Shown here one piece after another: positions 47,696 to 57,297 of a DNA stretch of 64,000 bases. The position numbers were made by a program, and so were the translations under genes. The notes under the pieces are model-generated. The model did no database searches. It saw only the letters and a list, made by a program, of their open reading frames with translations, and had not been told where the DNA came from. The number at the start of each line of letters is the position of its first letter. Positions within the stretch are counted from its first letter, which is position 1. Source of the DNA: Minwuia sp. GTDB taxonomy: Bacteria > Pseudomonadota > Alphaproteobacteria > Minwuiales > Minwuiaceae. The stretch lies in contig JARGPL010000027.1 in the NCBI GenBank assembly GCA_029210175.1, positions 186,001 to 250,000 of the forward strand, read 5' to 3'.

Positions 47696-49489
47696 ATGTC
47701 AGACGCCTATGAAATAACCGAGCACAAGTTCGACGTCGTGGTGGTGGGGGCCGGCGGCGCCGGCCTGCGCGCCGCGATGGGTTGTGCGGAGGCCGGGCTG
47801 AACACCGCCTGCGTCTCCAAGGTCTTCCCGACCCGTTCCCATACGGTCGCGGCACAGGGCGGCATCTCCGCCTCGCTGGGCAACATGGGGCCGGACAACT
47901 GGCGCTGGCACATGTACGACACCGTGAAGGGGTCGGACTGGCTGGGCGATCAGGACGCCATCGAATACATGGTGCGTGATGCCGTGAACGCGGTGCTGGA
48001 ACTGGAACATTTCGGCGTTCCGTTCAGCCGCACCGAAGAGGGCCGCATCTACCAGCGCGCATTCGGCGGCATGACCACCGAATTCGGTGAAGGCCCTGCC
48101 GCACAGCGGACCTGCGCCGCGGCTGACCGGACCGGTCATGCCATGCTGCATACGCTGTATGGTCAGTCCCTGAAGAACGACACGCATTTCTTCATCGAAT
48201 ATTTCGCCATCGACCTGATCATGGACGAGGAAGGTGCCTGCACCGGTGTCCTCTGCTGGGATCTGTCGGACGGCAGCCTGCACCTGTTCCGGGCGCAGAT
48301 GGTCATCCTGGCGACCGGCGGCTATGGCCGTGCCTACTTCTCCTGCACGTCCGCCCATACCTGCACCGGCGACGGTGGCGGCATGGTGCTGCGCGCAGGC
48401 CTGCCGCTGCAGGATCTGGAATTCGTCCAGTTCCATCCGACCGGCATCTACGGCGCGGGCTGCCTTATTACCGAAGGCGTGCGCGGCGAAGGCGGCTATC
48501 TGGTCAACTCCGAGGGTGAGCGTTTCATGGAACGCTATGCGCCGTCGGCCAAGGACCTGGCCAGCCGTGATGTCGTGTCCCGTGCCATGACCATGGAAAT
48601 CCGCGAAGGCCGCGGCGTGGGCAAGGACAAGGACCACATCTTCCTGCATCTGGATCATCTGGACCCGGCGATCATTGCCGAGCGCCTGCCCGGCATTTCC
48701 GAATCCGCCCACATCTTTGCGGGTGTGGACGTGAACAAGGAAGCCATCCCGGTGCTGCCCACCGTCCACTACAACATGGGCGGCATCCAGACGAACTACA
48801 AAGGCGAGGTTCTGACCCTGCGTGACGGCGACCCGGACGCGACGGTGCCCGGCCTGATGGCCGCGGGCGAAGCTGCCTGCGTATCGGTGCATGGTGCCAA
48901 CCGCCTCGGCTCCAACTCCCTGATCGACCTTGTGGTCTTCGGGCGTGCCTGCGCCAAGCGGTGCGAGGAGATCCTGGAACCCGGTGCGTCGCACAAGGAC
49001 ACCAACAAGGCGTCCCTCGACAAGGCACTGGATCGCTTCGACAAGATGCGCCACGCCAAGGGGGATACGCCGACGTCCCGCATCCGTGGCGACATGCAGC
49101 GTGTCATGCAGAACAACTGCGCCGTGTTCCGCACGTCGGAAGTTCTGAGCGAGGGCAAGGGCCTGATCGATGAGGTCTACAAGCAGATGCCGTCGATTGG
49201 CGTGACCGACCGCAGCATGGTCTGGAATTCGGATCTGGTGGAAGCGCTGGAACTCGACAACCTGATCCGTCAGGCGGTCGTGACCATGCATTCAGCCGAG
49301 AACCGCAAGGAAAGCCGTGGTGCGCATGCGCATGAGGACTTCCCCGACCGCGACGACGAAAACTGGATGAAGCACACGCTCAGCTGGTTCGACGAGGACG
49401 GCAAGGTCACCATCGATTACCGCCCGGTGCACACCTATACCCTCTCCAACGAGATGGAATATGTGAAGCCGAAAGCGCGCGTTTACTGA
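47696..49489 (+). CDS. sdhA: Succinate dehydrogenase flavoprotein subunit
   Basis: Catalytic subunit oxidising succinate to fumarate, 597 residues. It has dinucleotide-binding [16 protein letters not shown], the covalent-FAD His in SHTVAAQGG, active-site [21 protein letters not shown], and Arg/His in [11 protein letters not shown] and [11 protein letters not shown]. Start 47696 lies 5 bp after sdhD. A 71-bp gap separates it from sdhB. Confidence 0.97.
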   Translation: MSDAYEITEHKFDVVVVGAGGAGLRAAMGCAEAGLNTACVSKVFPTRSHTVAAQGGISASLGNMGPDNWRWHMYDTVKGSDWLGDQDAIEYMVRDAVNAVLELEHFGVPFSRTEEGRIYQRAFGGMTTEFGEGPAAQRTCAAADRTGHAMLHTLYGQSLKNDTHFFIEYFAIDLIMDEEGACTGVLCWDLSDGSLHLFRAQMVILATGGYGRAYFSCTSAHTCTGDGGGMVLRAGLPLQDLEFVQFHPTGIYGAGCLITEGVRGEGGYLVNSEGERFMERYAPSAKDLASRDVVSRAMTMEIREGRGVGKDKDHIFLHLDHLDPAIIAERLPGISESAHIFAGVDVNKEAIPVLPTVHYNMGGIQTNYKGEVLTLRDGDPDATVPGLMAAGEAACVSVHGANRLGSNSLIDLVVFGRACAKRCEEILEPGASHKDTNKASLDKALDRFDKMRHAKGDTPTSRIRGDMQRVMQNNCAVFRTSEVLSEGKGLIDEVYKQMPSIGVTDRSMVWNSDLVEALELDNLIRQAVVTMHSAENRKESRGAHAHEDFPDRDDENWMKHTLSWFDEDGKVTIDYRPVHTYTLSNEMEYVKPKARVY

Positions 49490-49560
49490 TCGCCTGAACG
49501 AACATCTGGGCGAACACCCGGGCCGGATCACGTTTCCGGCCCTGGATTGGGGGACACGAC

Positions 49561-50346
49561 ATGGTCGAATTCAATCTACCGGCTAATTCCCGGATCAAGT
49601 CCAACGGCAAGACGTGGCCGAAGGTCGGATCCGGCAGCAATACCAAGAAGTTCAAGATCTATCGCTACGATCCGGACTCCGGCGAGAATCCGCGCGTCGA
49701 CACCTATGAAGTCGATCTGGATGATTGCGGCCCGATGATCCTGGACGCGCTGATCCGCATCAAGGACGAGATCGATCCCACGCTGACGTTCCGACGGTCA
49801 TGCCGGGAAGGGATCTGCGGTTCCTGTGCGATGAACATCGACGGGACCAACACCCTCGCCTGCACCAAGGGCATCAAGGAAGTGAGCGGGGACATCAAGA
49901 TCTACCCCCTGCCGCATCTGGAGGTGATCAAGGACCTGGTGGGCGATCTGACGCATTTCTATGCCCAGTACGCATCCATCGAGCCCTGGATGCAGACCAA
50001 GACGCCGGCCCCGCCCGATCGGGAACGGTTGCAGGACCGCGATGAGCGCGTGAAGATCGACGGCCTGTACGAGTGCATCCTGTGCGCCTGCTGTGCCACG
50101 TCGTGCCCCAGCTACTGGTGGAATGGCGACCGCTATCTCGGCCCTGCCGTGCTGTTGCAGGCCTATCGCTGGGTCATCGACAGCCGGGACGAGGCGACGG
50201 GCGACCGGCTCGACAATCTTGAAGATCCGTTCAAGCTCTATCGCTGCCATACCATCATGAACTGCGCGAAGACCTGTCCGAAGGGCCTGAACCCGGGCCG
50301 GGCCATCGCCGAACTGAAGAAGATGATGGTGGAGCGCAAGCTCTGA
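49561..50346 (+). CDS. sdhB: Succinate dehydrogenase iron-sulfur subunit
   Basis: Electron-transfer subunit with three Fe-S clusters, 261 residues. The [2Fe-2S] site is [22 protein letters not shown]. The [4Fe-4S] and [3Fe-4S] ligands lie in [17 protein letters not shown] and [21 protein letters not shown]. The start is preceded by TTGGGGGACACGAC. It ends the operon and is followed by a strong terminator. Confidence 0.97.
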   Translation: MVEFNLPANSRIKSNGKTWPKVGSGSNTKKFKIYRYDPDSGENPRVDTYEVDLDDCGPMILDALIRIKDEIDPTLTFRRSCREGICGSCAMNIDGTNTLACTKGIKEVSGDIKIYPLPHLEVIKDLVGDLTHFYAQYASIEPWMQTKTPAPPDRERLQDRDERVKIDGLYECILCACCATSCPSYWWNGDRYLGPAVLLQAYRWVIDSRDEATGDRLDNLEDPFKLYRCHTIMNCAKTCPKGLNPGRAIAELKKMMVERKL

Positions 50347-50375
50347 CCGAACAGCACCTGCTGTACTGAATTCGG

Positions 50376-50413
50376 AAACGCCGCACTCGATTCGAGGGCG
50401 GCGTTTTCGTTTC
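50376..50413 (+). terminator. Rho-independent terminator of sdhCDAB
   Basis: Nine-bp perfect outer stem AAACGCCGC / GCGGCGTTT (50376-50384 and 50398-50406) with an inner CTCGATTCGAG, followed by TTTTCGTTT. It sits 29 bp after the sdhB stop. The rest of the gap to pckA (50414-50638) holds no gene. An imperfect dyad near 50484-50507 (TTTCGCAG...CTGCGGAA) might be a pckA operator, but this is weak. Confidence 0.85.
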
Positions 50414-50638
50414 AGGACACTTCGGTTGCCCGGGAGTCCGGCAGACGACGATGCATGACAGCCACGCGACGGGCAAACGCGACCGAATTTCGCAGCATTT
50501 CTGCGGAATCCCTGTTGCGGCCCGAGGCCGTCTGGCTATGTTGGCGACACTTTTGCTACAGCGCAGGATCAGACGGCGGGATACGCTCCCGTTTCATGCC
50601 GCAAGGGGCATTTCTCAGGCTTTGACGGACGACAGGGC

Positions 50639-52285
50639 ATGTCGACGAGACAGCGGCCCGCGGGGAGAACGATTTTGGACAATATCGGATCGACGATCAG
50701 CAGCCACGGGCTCGACAAGCAGGGCTTCGCGGGTGTCGCCACGGCGCACTGGAATTACGACACTTCAGCCCTCTATACCGCCGCCCTGTCCCGCAATGAG
50801 GCGCGCATCGCGCGCGGCGGCGCCCTGGTTGCCGAGACCGGCGTGCACACCGGCCGGTCCGCGCAGGACAAGTTCATCACCCGGGAAGCAAGCTCTGCCG
50901 ACAACATCTGGTGGGGTGCCGTCAACAAGGACATCGATGAACAGACATTCGACGGCCTGCTGTCACGCATGCAGGGTTACCTGACTGGCCGTGAGGTGTT
51001 CGTGCAGGATTGCTGGGCCGGTGCCGCGCAGGAACACCGGCTGGGCGTCCGCGTGATCACGGAACGCGCCTGGCACAACCTGTTCGCCCGCAACATGTTC
51101 ATTCAGCCGACGGCAGACGAACTGGCCGGGTTCACGCCGCAGTTCACCATCGTGCAGGCCCCGAACTTCCGCGCCGACCCTGCCCGCGACGGTGTCCGCT
51201 CCGACTGTTTCATCGTGGTCAATTTTGCCCGCCGCTTGGTCCTGATCGGCGGCACGCATTACGCCGGTGAGATCAAGAAGTCGGTCTTCTCGATCATGAA
51301 CTACCTGCTGCCGGAACGGTCGATCATGCCGATGCACTGTTCCATCAATGTGGGCGAGAAAGCCGATGCGGCGATCTTCTTCGGCCTGTCCGGCACCGGC
51401 AAGACCACCCTGTCGGCGGACCCGCTGCGCATGCTGATCGGCGATGACGAGCATGGCTGGGCTGATGACGGCGTCTTCAACTTCGAAGGCGGCTGCTACG
51501 CCAAGGTGATCAACCTGTCGGCTGAGGCCGAGCCGGAGATCCACAAGACCACTGGCATGTATGGCACCGTGCTGGAGAATGTGGTCATGGATCCGATGAC
51601 CGGGGAGCTTGACCTGTTCGACAACAGCCTGACCGAGAACACCCGCGCATCCTATCCCATCGACTTCATTCCGAACGCCAGCGAGACCGGTGTTGCAGGC
51701 CATCCGGCGAATGTCGTGATGCTGACCGCTGATGCCTTTGGTGTCTTGCCGCCGATTGCCCGTCTGACCCCCGAGCAGGCGATGTACCATTTCCTGTCCG
51801 GCTATACCGCGAAGGTCGCAGGCACGGAAAAGGGTCTGGGCAAGGAACCGCAGGCGACATTCTCCACCTGCTTCGGTGCTCCGTTCATGCCCCGGCATCC
51901 GTCCGTCTACGCCAACCTGCTGGGTGAGAAGATTGCCAGGCACGGCGCGGATTGCTGGCTGGTGAACACCGGCTGGACCGGTGGTGTCTATGGTGTTGGC
52001 CAGCGCATGCCGATCAAGCACACCCGGGCGCTGCTGAATGCCGCGCTGGATGGCTCGCTGGCCAATGTCGCGACCCGCACCGACCCGAACTTCGGCTTCG
52101 AGGTTCCGGTCTCCTGCCCCGGCGTGCCCGACGACCTGCTGAACCCGCGCTCCACCTGGGCCGACGGCGACGCCTACGACGCCAAGGCACAGGACCTCGT
52201 CGCGCGCTTCAACGAGAACTTCAAGCAGTTCGAAGCCTACGTCGAGCCCGAGATTCGCGAAGCGGCCCCGGCGGTTGCCGCCTGA
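50639..52285 (+). CDS. pckA: Phosphoenolpyruvate carboxykinase (ATP)
   Basis: Gluconeogenic enzyme converting oxaloacetate to PEP. It has the ATP-type kinase loop [37 protein letters not shown], the substrate Arg in [13 protein letters not shown] and [10 protein letters not shown]. From ATG 50639 it is 548 residues; an in-frame TTG at 50675 with GGGGAG 9 bp upstream gives 536, closer to the usual length, and may be the true start. It has its own terminator downstream. Confidence 0.95.
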   Translation: MSTRQRPAGRTILDNIGSTISSHGLDKQGFAGVATAHWNYDTSALYTAALSRNEARIARGGALVAETGVHTGRSAQDKFITREASSADNIWWGAVNKDIDEQTFDGLLSRMQGYLTGREVFVQDCWAGAAQEHRLGVRVITERAWHNLFARNMFIQPTADELAGFTPQFTIVQAPNFRADPARDGVRSDCFIVVNFARRLVLIGGTHYAGEIKKSVFSIMNYLLPERSIMPMHCSINVGEKADAAIFFGLSGTGKTTLSADPLRMLIGDDEHGWADDGVFNFEGGCYAKVINLSAEAEPEIHKTTGMYGTVLENVVMDPMTGELDLFDNSLTENTRASYPIDFIPNASETGVAGHPANVVMLTADAFGVLPPIARLTPEQAMYHFLSGYTAKVAGTEKGLGKEPQATFSTCFGAPFMPRHPSVYANLLGEKIARHGADCWLVNTGWTGGVYGVGQRMPIKHTRALLNAALDGSLANVATRTDPNFGFEVPVSCPGVPDDLLNPRSTWADGDAYDAKAQDLVARFNENFKQFEAYVEPEIREAAPAVAA

Positions 52286-52309
52286 TCCTTCGGACGATCT
52301 GCAATCGGA

Positions 52310-52353
52310 AACGGCGCTGACAGACCTTTTCTGTCGGCGCCGTTGCTGTTTCC
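52310..52353 (+). terminator. Rho-independent terminator of pckA
   Basis: Long stem AACGGCGC-TGACAGA pairing with TCTGTC-GGCGCCGTT across a CCTTT loop (52310-52344), followed by GCTGTTTCC. It is 25 bp after the pckA stop and may also stop convergent transcription from the GNAT gene. Confidence 0.8.
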
Positions 52354-52418
52354 GGGACCATTCGTGCCCCAGCAACCGGCACCGTCTGCGCCGGACCCCT
52401 GCCCCCTGAACCGGGATT

Positions 52419-52895
52419 TCATTGCGTCTCGAGGCGGTACTTGAGGAATGTCGCGCCCGCGTGTTCCACCTTGCCCGCGAATGTCGCGCCAAGCCGCTTC
52501 AGCGCACCGAGGTTCCTTCGCGACGGGGGCAGCAGGAAGGTCACGAGGGGAATCCGCGGGTCGGCGACAGCGAAAGCCAGTGCCAGCCTTGCGATCCGAG
52601 GCCCGAGACCAAAGCAGTCGGGCTTCAGCACCAGGCCGAAGTCCCATGCACCGTCTTCCCATTGGAAACCACCCCAGCCGACATAGGCGTTGTCCGCCAG
52701 AAAGGCCCAGTGCCCGAGGCTGTCACGGGTCCAACATTCCTCCTTGGCAGCGACGAACCGGCTGACCGCCGCCACGTCCCAGCCGGATGTCAGAAGCGGC
52801 ATGTGCTCTGCCAGGCGAGGGTCGGACATGTGCGCCGCTATCTCGGCCGGCGCAATATCAGTGAGGCGCGCAAGACTGATTTCGGATGGTGTCAT
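52419..52895 (-). CDS. GNAT-family N-acetyltransferase
   Basis: A 158-residue GCN5-related acetyltransferase. ADNAYVGWGGFQWEDGAWDFGLVLKPDCFGLGPRIARLALAFA spans the beta-strand and acetyl-CoA-binding region, though the usual Q/RxxGxG/A reads FGLGPR. PLVTFLLPPSRRNLGALKRLG is the C-terminal Asn-containing helix. Substrate unknown. It lies downstream of mgtE on the same strand (57 bp). Confidence 0.75.
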   Translation of the reverse strand: MTPSEISLARLTDIAPAEIAAHMSDPRLAEHMPLLTSGWDVAAVSRFVAAKEECWTRDSLGHWAFLADNAYVGWGGFQWEDGAWDFGLVLKPDCFGLGPRIARLALAFAVADPRIPLVTFLLPPSRRNLGALKRLGATFAGKVEHAGATFLKYRLETQ

Positions 52896-52952
52896 GCTGC
52901 TGGAATCCCCTGCCGGCGCGTTCGTGTCACGCGAATTCGCAACGGCGAGAGC

Positions 52953-54335
52953 CTATATCAGGAACCAGGCACCAAGGCCGAGGAACGCGAGAAAACCGAC
53001 AATGTCGGTGATCGTCGTCAGGAACACCGCGCTGGAAATCGCCGGATCCACGCCGGCACGGTCCAGACCCAGCGGAATCAGGATGCCGGCCAGCCCGGCG
53101 ACCACCATGTTGATGACCATGGCCGCCGCGATGACACCGCCCAGGATCGGATCCTGGAACCAGAGCAGCGTTGCCAGTCCGATCAGGATGGCGAACGCGA
53201 TGCCATTGATGCCACCGACAATCAGTTCCTTCGAAACCTGACGCAGCGCGTTGGATGTCGTCAGATCCTTGGTGGCCAGGGCGCGCACCGCGATGGCCAG
53301 GGTCTGGGTGCCCGCATTGCCCCCCATCGACGCAACGATGGGCATCAGGATCGCCAGCGCCACCACGGCCTCGATCGTGGCATCGAACTGACCGATGACC
53401 GCAGATGCCAGCAGGGCCGTTCCGAGGTTGATGAGCAGCCAGGCAAAGCGGGCTTTCGTGGTCCGCAGGACGCTGATGTTCAGATCGTCCTGGCGCACAC
53501 CGGCGATCTGGAACAGATCCTCCTCCGCCTCGTCCTCGACGATTTCCACCACGTCATCGACCATGACAACGCCCATCATCCGGCCATCACTGTCAACGAC
53601 CGGGGCGGATGCCAGACCGTACTGACGGAACTGGTAGGCAATGTCGCCTTCGTCCATGTCGAGCGGCAGGCTGATCGGATCGGCATCCATGATGTCACCG
53701 ATGCGCACCGGGCGCTTGGCGCGCATGGCCCGGTCCAGCGGGACCCAGCCGATGGGCTTGAAGGACGCATCGATGACGTAGAGACCGTAGAATTCGTCGG
53801 GCAGGTCTTCCGTGCGGCGCAGATGATCGATCACCTGCCCCATGGACCAGAAGGCGGGCACGGCAACGAAGTCGCGCTGCATCAGGCGACCGGCCGAATC
53901 CTCCTCGAAGGACAGACCTTCCTCCAGCGGTCGGCGCACATCCTCCGCCACCGCATTCAGGACGGCCCGCTGCTGTTCCTCGTTCAGGGCATCGAGAACG
54001 TAGACCGCATCGTCCTCGTCGAGTTCCGAAATCGCCTCCGCAACCCGCCGCGGTCCCAGCATCTCCACCAGCGCATCACGCACCGGCTCATCCATCTCGG
54101 CCAGCGCTTCCGGTTCCAGGGTATCCCCGACAACGGAGAACAGCATCTCGCGCCGGTCACGGTCGAACAGCTCGAACAGGTCGGCCTGGTCAGCCGCATG
54201 CAGCTGGCGCAGGGCCTCCCGCACCGTCTCATGGTCACCTGTATCCAGCGCAATGCGGATCGCCCGCACCAGTTCGGGGGTCAGGCCCCTGTCTTCGGTC
54301 GCGTCATCACCATCATGGACTTCGTCGGTACGCAT
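52953..54335 (-). CDS. mgtE: MgtE-type magnesium transporter
   Basis: Mg2+-gated Mg2+ channel, 460 residues. It has an N-terminal MgtE_N superhelix (DLFELFDRDRREMLFSVVG), two CBS domains (about residues 140-260; MDADPISLPLDMDEGDIAYQFRQYGLASAPVVDSDGRMMG), and five C-terminal membrane helices with PIVASMGGNAGTQTLAIAVRAL, containing the pore-lining GGNAGxQ motif. ATG 54335 has GGAGCG 8 bp upstream; a GTG at 54350 is an alternative. Confidence 0.95.
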   Translation of the reverse strand: MRTDEVHDGDDATEDRGLTPELVRAIRIALDTGDHETVREALRQLHAADQADLFELFDRDRREMLFSVVGDTLEPEALAEMDEPVRDALVEMLGPRRVAEAISELDEDDAVYVLDALNEEQQRAVLNAVAEDVRRPLEEGLSFEEDSAGRLMQRDFVAVPAFWSMGQVIDHLRRTEDLPDEFYGLYVIDASFKPIGWVPLDRAMRAKRPVRIGDIMDADPISLPLDMDEGDIAYQFRQYGLASAPVVDSDGRMMGVVMVDDVVEIVEDEAEEDLFQIAGVRQDDLNISVLRTTKARFAWLLINLGTALLASAVIGQFDATIEAVVALAILMPIVASMGGNAGTQTLAIAVRALATKDLTTSNALRQVSKELIVGGINGIAFAILIGLATLLWFQDPILGGVIAAAMVINMVVAGLAGILIPLGLDRAGVDPAISSAVFLTTITDIVGFLAFLGLGAWFLI

Positions 54336-54460
54336 ACGGGGACGCTCCACGGATCAGGGGCAAGGGATCGGTGCGGCGGATAATGACCCGCCGCGACCTG
54401 TCGTTCAAACGACAACCGCCGATCGGCACGAGATAGTTCGCCCGGGCACCAGACACGGAA

Positions 54461-54488
54461 AACCCGCCGCAGTTTCCTGCGACGGGTT
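54461..54488 (-). terminator. Rho-independent terminator of the phasin gene
   Basis: On the minus strand, AACCCGTCGCAG pairs with CTGCGGCGGGTT (one mismatch) and is followed by TTCC, about 28 bp after the phasin stop. It also faces the upstream side of mgtE. Confidence 0.7.
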
Positions 54489-54516
54489 CTCCAGATCAGT
54501 CGGCTTTGATGGGGTC

Positions 54517-54933
54517 TCAGTTGACCTTCATCTGGCCTTTGACTTCCTCGATACCGTCGATCATGCGCTTCTGGAGCACATCAACGACTTCGCCCTGGGA
54601 CTTGGTCACCATCTCGGTCAGCTCACGGACGTTGGAAACAGCCTTTTCCATGGCGGCCTTGGCCACTTCGGACTGGGCTTCGACGTCAACCTTGGCGCCA
54701 CCTTCGCTCAGGCTCTTGACGGCAGTCTGGGCCTCTTCGACGGCCTGCTGGGCAATGGTCACCTGACGCTCGAACACGGCACGGAAACCGTCCATGGCCA
54801 GCTGGTTGGCAGCGGTCACGGCTTCGAAGTTCTTCTGCTGGATGGCCATCATCGACGTGAAATCAACGTTGGGCATCTTCATCTCGGTCATCATCTTGCT
54901 GAAATCAGCAAACGGAAAAGCAGCCTTGGTCAT
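54517..54933 (-). CDS. Phasin-family protein
   Basis: A 138-residue amphipathic helical protein predicted to coat polyhydroxyalkanoate granules. Phasin_2-type features: FTSMMAIQQKNFEAVTAANQLAMDGFRAVFERQVTIAQQAVEEAQ and the Ala/Val-rich coiled region to the C-terminus (QKRMIDGIEEVKGQMKVN). GGAGCGAAACAG precedes the ATG. No PHA synthase lies in the window. TGC-N3-GCA palindromes upstream suggest control by a PhaR-type repressor. Confidence 0.88.
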   Translation of the reverse strand: MTKAAFPFADFSKMMTEMKMPNVDFTSMMAIQQKNFEAVTAANQLAMDGFRAVFERQVTIAQQAVEEAQTAVKSLSEGGAKVDVEAQSEVAKAAMEKAVSNVRELTEMVTKSQGEVVDVLQKRMIDGIEEVKGQMKVN

Positions 54934-54979
54934 CTGTTTCGCTCCTGCATCGCATTGTTTGGGTGCAGCTCTTGGTTTT

Positions 54980-54992
54980 TTGTGCGCTGCAA
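54980..54992 (-). promoter_or_regulatory. PhaR-like operator, proximal site
   Basis: On the minus strand this reads TTGCAGCGCACAA, a TGC-AGC-GCA dyad, about 47 bp upstream of the phasin ATG and thus in the likely promoter/leader. PhaR repressors of Paracoccus and Rhodobacter are known to bind TGC-rich CTGC-N3-GCAG-like sites. Assignment is by pattern only. Confidence 0.45.
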
Positions 54993-55039
54993 CATGATCC
55001 GTATATGCATCCTCGCACCTGCAGCGTCAAGAGGAATTT

Positions 55040-55054
55040 TTGTGCACCGCACAA
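55040..55054 (-). promoter_or_regulatory. PhaR-like operator, perfect palindrome
   Basis: TTGTGC-ACC-GCACAA is a perfect 6+6 inverted repeat about 107 bp upstream of the phasin start. It shares GCACAATAAAT with the site at 56085, so the two look like instances of one operator. Confidence 0.5.
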
Positions 55055-55077
55055 TAAATGTTTCGGGCTGCCACGAC

Positions 55078-55110
55078 AAAACCCCGCCGGTCCTGTCGAC
55101 GGGCGGGGTT
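55078..55110 (-). terminator. Rho-independent terminator of the TorF-like gene
   Basis: On the minus strand, AACCCCGCCC and GGCGGGGTT pair and are followed by TTGTCG (TTTT within GGGGTTTTG). It lies about 70 bp after the porin-like stop and insulates it from the phasin promoter. Confidence 0.75.
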
Positions 55111-55178
55111 CAGGTCGTTCCGGCGCTGCCCTCTGCCCCAGGGCGGAGGGCGCCCCGAAGCAGAGCGATCAGGTAGAA

Positions 55179-55889
55179 TCAGAAGGAGCGGGAAACGGCG
55201 AAGACCACCGTGGCCTCGGAACCGACAGCCGTCTGATCGGTATCGACATAGGACAGGCTGAAATCAAAGCCCATGAAGGACTTCGACACGCCAACCGACC
55301 AGTCGACAATGTTCGTGGCCTGTTCGACGACCTGGTAACCGACACCCGCGTCCAGAGAAAAGTCACCCGGCAGCGGCACACCGACACCAGCGTTGGTGTA
55401 GACCGCGTTACCCGTCTGGCCAAAGAATTCGGGGGAGTAGGCAGCGCCGATGGACAGGGCCGCGAAGTCCAGATCATAGCCCAGACCGACGTAGCCTTCG
55501 ACGAAGTTGAAGTTGAAGCGGTCGGACGCACCAGGATACCAGTAGTAGATGGCACCCACGTCATAGGACAGCGCGCCGACCTCATTGGTGAAGCCACCGT
55601 AGAAGTCCATTTCGATGTGGGCATCGTTGAATTCGACATTGGACGCCCAGGTACCGAGATAGACACCACTGTCATGGCCCCAGTCGAAGCCACCCTGGAT
55701 CGTCGGCTCCTTGTCGGACTGGGTCACACCGCGGAAGCGGTATTCGGACCCCAGGCTGACATTGCCGGAAAACGCGCCCGGGAACTCGAAGGATTCATCC
55801 TCGGAATGGCTTCCGGCCCACGCTGTGGCCTGAGAGCCAAGAATGGCCATGCCCGCAATGCTGGCAACCAGCAGGGTTTTCTTGAACAT
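55179..55889 (-). CDS. TorF-family putative outer-membrane porin (Gcw_chp)
   Basis: A 236-residue predicted outer-membrane beta-barrel. It has a signal peptide MFKKTLLVASIAGMAILGSQATAWA, then FSGNVSLGSEYRFRGVTQSDKEPTIQGGFDW, the hallmark of the TIGR02001 family, alternating amphipathic strands, and a terminal Phe (VVFAVSRSF), as in Omp85-assembled barrels. ATG 55889 is preceded by GAGGAGTGCGATACAAG. Transported solute unknown. Confidence 0.88.
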   Translation of the reverse strand: MFKKTLLVASIAGMAILGSQATAWAGSHSEDESFEFPGAFSGNVSLGSEYRFRGVTQSDKEPTIQGGFDWGHDSGVYLGTWASNVEFNDAHIEMDFYGGFTNEVGALSYDVGAIYYWYPGASDRFNFNFVEGYVGLGYDLDFAALSIGAAYSPEFFGQTGNAVYTNAGVGVPLPGDFSLDAGVGYQVVEQATNIVDWSVGVSKSFMGFDFSLSYVDTDQTAVGSEATVVFAVSRSF

Positions 55890-56226
55890 CTTGTATCGCA
55901 CTCCTCGTAGCGAAATTGACGCCATCATGGGCGTTCCCCGAGGGACGTACTCAGCAAGGCTGATACCAGTTTCGAATTTCGGTGAAGGAAATTAACTTAT
56001 TGAAATATATATCGAAAATTATGCACATTTTTCGATCAGAGCTGACATTGCCTGCATAATCCACAGGAAACAGCCCAAATTTGGTGCAATGCACAATAAA
56101 TCACCACCGAACTTTCGTGTGATTTTCGCCACCCTGTGTGCCTCTACCGCTGCGGCGTCAAATCCGCTAGGATTCCGTTATCAATCAGGCTGATAAGCTG
56201 TCCTGAAGACAGCAAGACAGGTCAGA
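55890..56226. promoter_or_regulatory. AT-rich divergent promoter region with a PhaR-like dyad
   Basis: A 337-bp gap between the porin-like gene (leftward) and the coiled-coil gene (rightward). 55975-56030 is markedly AT-rich (ATTAACTTATTGAAATATAT), and probably holds the porin promoter. At 56085-56093 lies TGC-AAT-GCA followed by CAATAAAT, matching the 55040 site. No gene is seen. Confidence 0.5.
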
Positions 56227-57297
56227 ATGGCAGTTGAAACCCTCGATCAGAATGCGGAACTGCGACAGTTGCAGCGCGGCATCCAGGCGATGCGCGATGC
56301 GCTGGACGAAAAGGATCGTGAGTCGCGGCGCAAGGTCCAGCAGACTGAAGTCGCGTCGCAGGGCGAGATCCGCACCCTGAAGGCCACTGCCCAGGCACTG
56401 CGCGACGAGATGGAGAATGAGCGCAGCCGCAGCGCCCGTCTCGTGCAGCAGGAAAAGCAGGCCGCGGCGGCTGAGATCCAGCAGCTGAAGGACACCACCC
56501 AGGCCCTGCGAGACACGCTCGAGGCACAGCGGGTCGAGACCCAGCGGCTGGTACAGGCCGAGCGCCAGGGGGCGGCGGCAGTGATTCGCGAACTGAAGGA
56601 CACGACCCAGGCGCTGCGCGACAATGTCGAGGCCCAGCGGATGGAAACCGGTCGGCTTGTCCAGGCCGAACGACAGGGCGCGGCCGCCGAAATTCAGCAG
56701 TTGAAGGACACATCACAAGCCCTGCGTGACACGCTGGAAGCCCAGCGCATGGAAACCCAGCGGCTGATCCAGGCAGAGAAGCAGGCAGCCGCGGCAGAAA
56801 TCCATGAGTTGAAGAACACCACCCAGTCCCTGCGCGACCGGCTGACCGAGCAGTTGAATGAATCCCTGCGTCTGGTGCAGGCGGAGAAGCAGGCCGCGTC
56901 GGCGGAGATCCAGCAACTGAAGGATACCGCGCAGGCCCTGCGGGACACGCTGGAGGAACAGCGCGTCGAGACCCAGCGGCTGGTTCAGTCCGAACGTCAG
57001 GGGGCAGCGGCGGAGATACGCGACCTGAAGGCCATGGCCCAATCCCTGCGCGACGAGATGGACCAGGCCAAGGTGACGGCGGAAGCGGCGGTGCAGCGGG
57101 TGAAGCGCGAAATGGCCGCCGAGAACCGGCAATTGCATGATACAGTGCAGGCGCTGCGCGATGAGATGGATGAGTTGCGTGCCGTGCAACGCGAGAACAT
57201 GCAGAAGAACAAGCGCCTGCATGTGAACGAACTCGCCCAGTTGCAGACAACCATCCAGAAGCTGCGTGATCGGCTGGAGGAGAAGCAGCATGTATGA
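56227..57297 (+). CDS. Coiled-coil protein of tandem 36-residue repeats
   Basis: A 356-residue protein predicted to be almost entirely alpha-helical. From about residue 70 to 300 it is made of some six to seven repeats of 36 residues of the form LVQAERQGAAAEIQQLKDTT / QALRDTLEAQRMETQR, visible as 108-bp repeats in the DNA. No signal peptide or membrane segment. I know no named family. Its stop lies inside the cyclase gene start (8-bp overlap), so the two are coupled and probably act together, perhaps as scaffold or sensor. Confidence 0.85.
   Translation: MAVETLDQNAELRQLQRGIQAMRDALDEKDRESRRKVQQTEVASQGEIRTLKATAQALRDEMENERSRSARLVQQEKQAAAAEIQQLKDTTQALRDTLEAQRVETQRLVQAERQGAAAVIRELKDTTQALRDNVEAQRMETGRLVQAERQGAAAEIQQLKDTSQALRDTLEAQRMETQRLIQAEKQAAAAEIHELKNTTQSLRDRLTEQLNESLRLVQAEKQAASAEIQQLKDTAQALRDTLEEQRVETQRLVQSERQGAAAEIRDLKAMAQSLRDEMDQAKVTAEAAVQRVKREMAAENRQLHDTVQALRDEMDELRAVQRENMQKNKRLHVNELAQLQTTIQKLRDRLEEKQHV

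Noticed and set aside
47699-49291. 530-codon minus-strand frame within sdhA
   Set aside because: Antisense shadow of sdhA.
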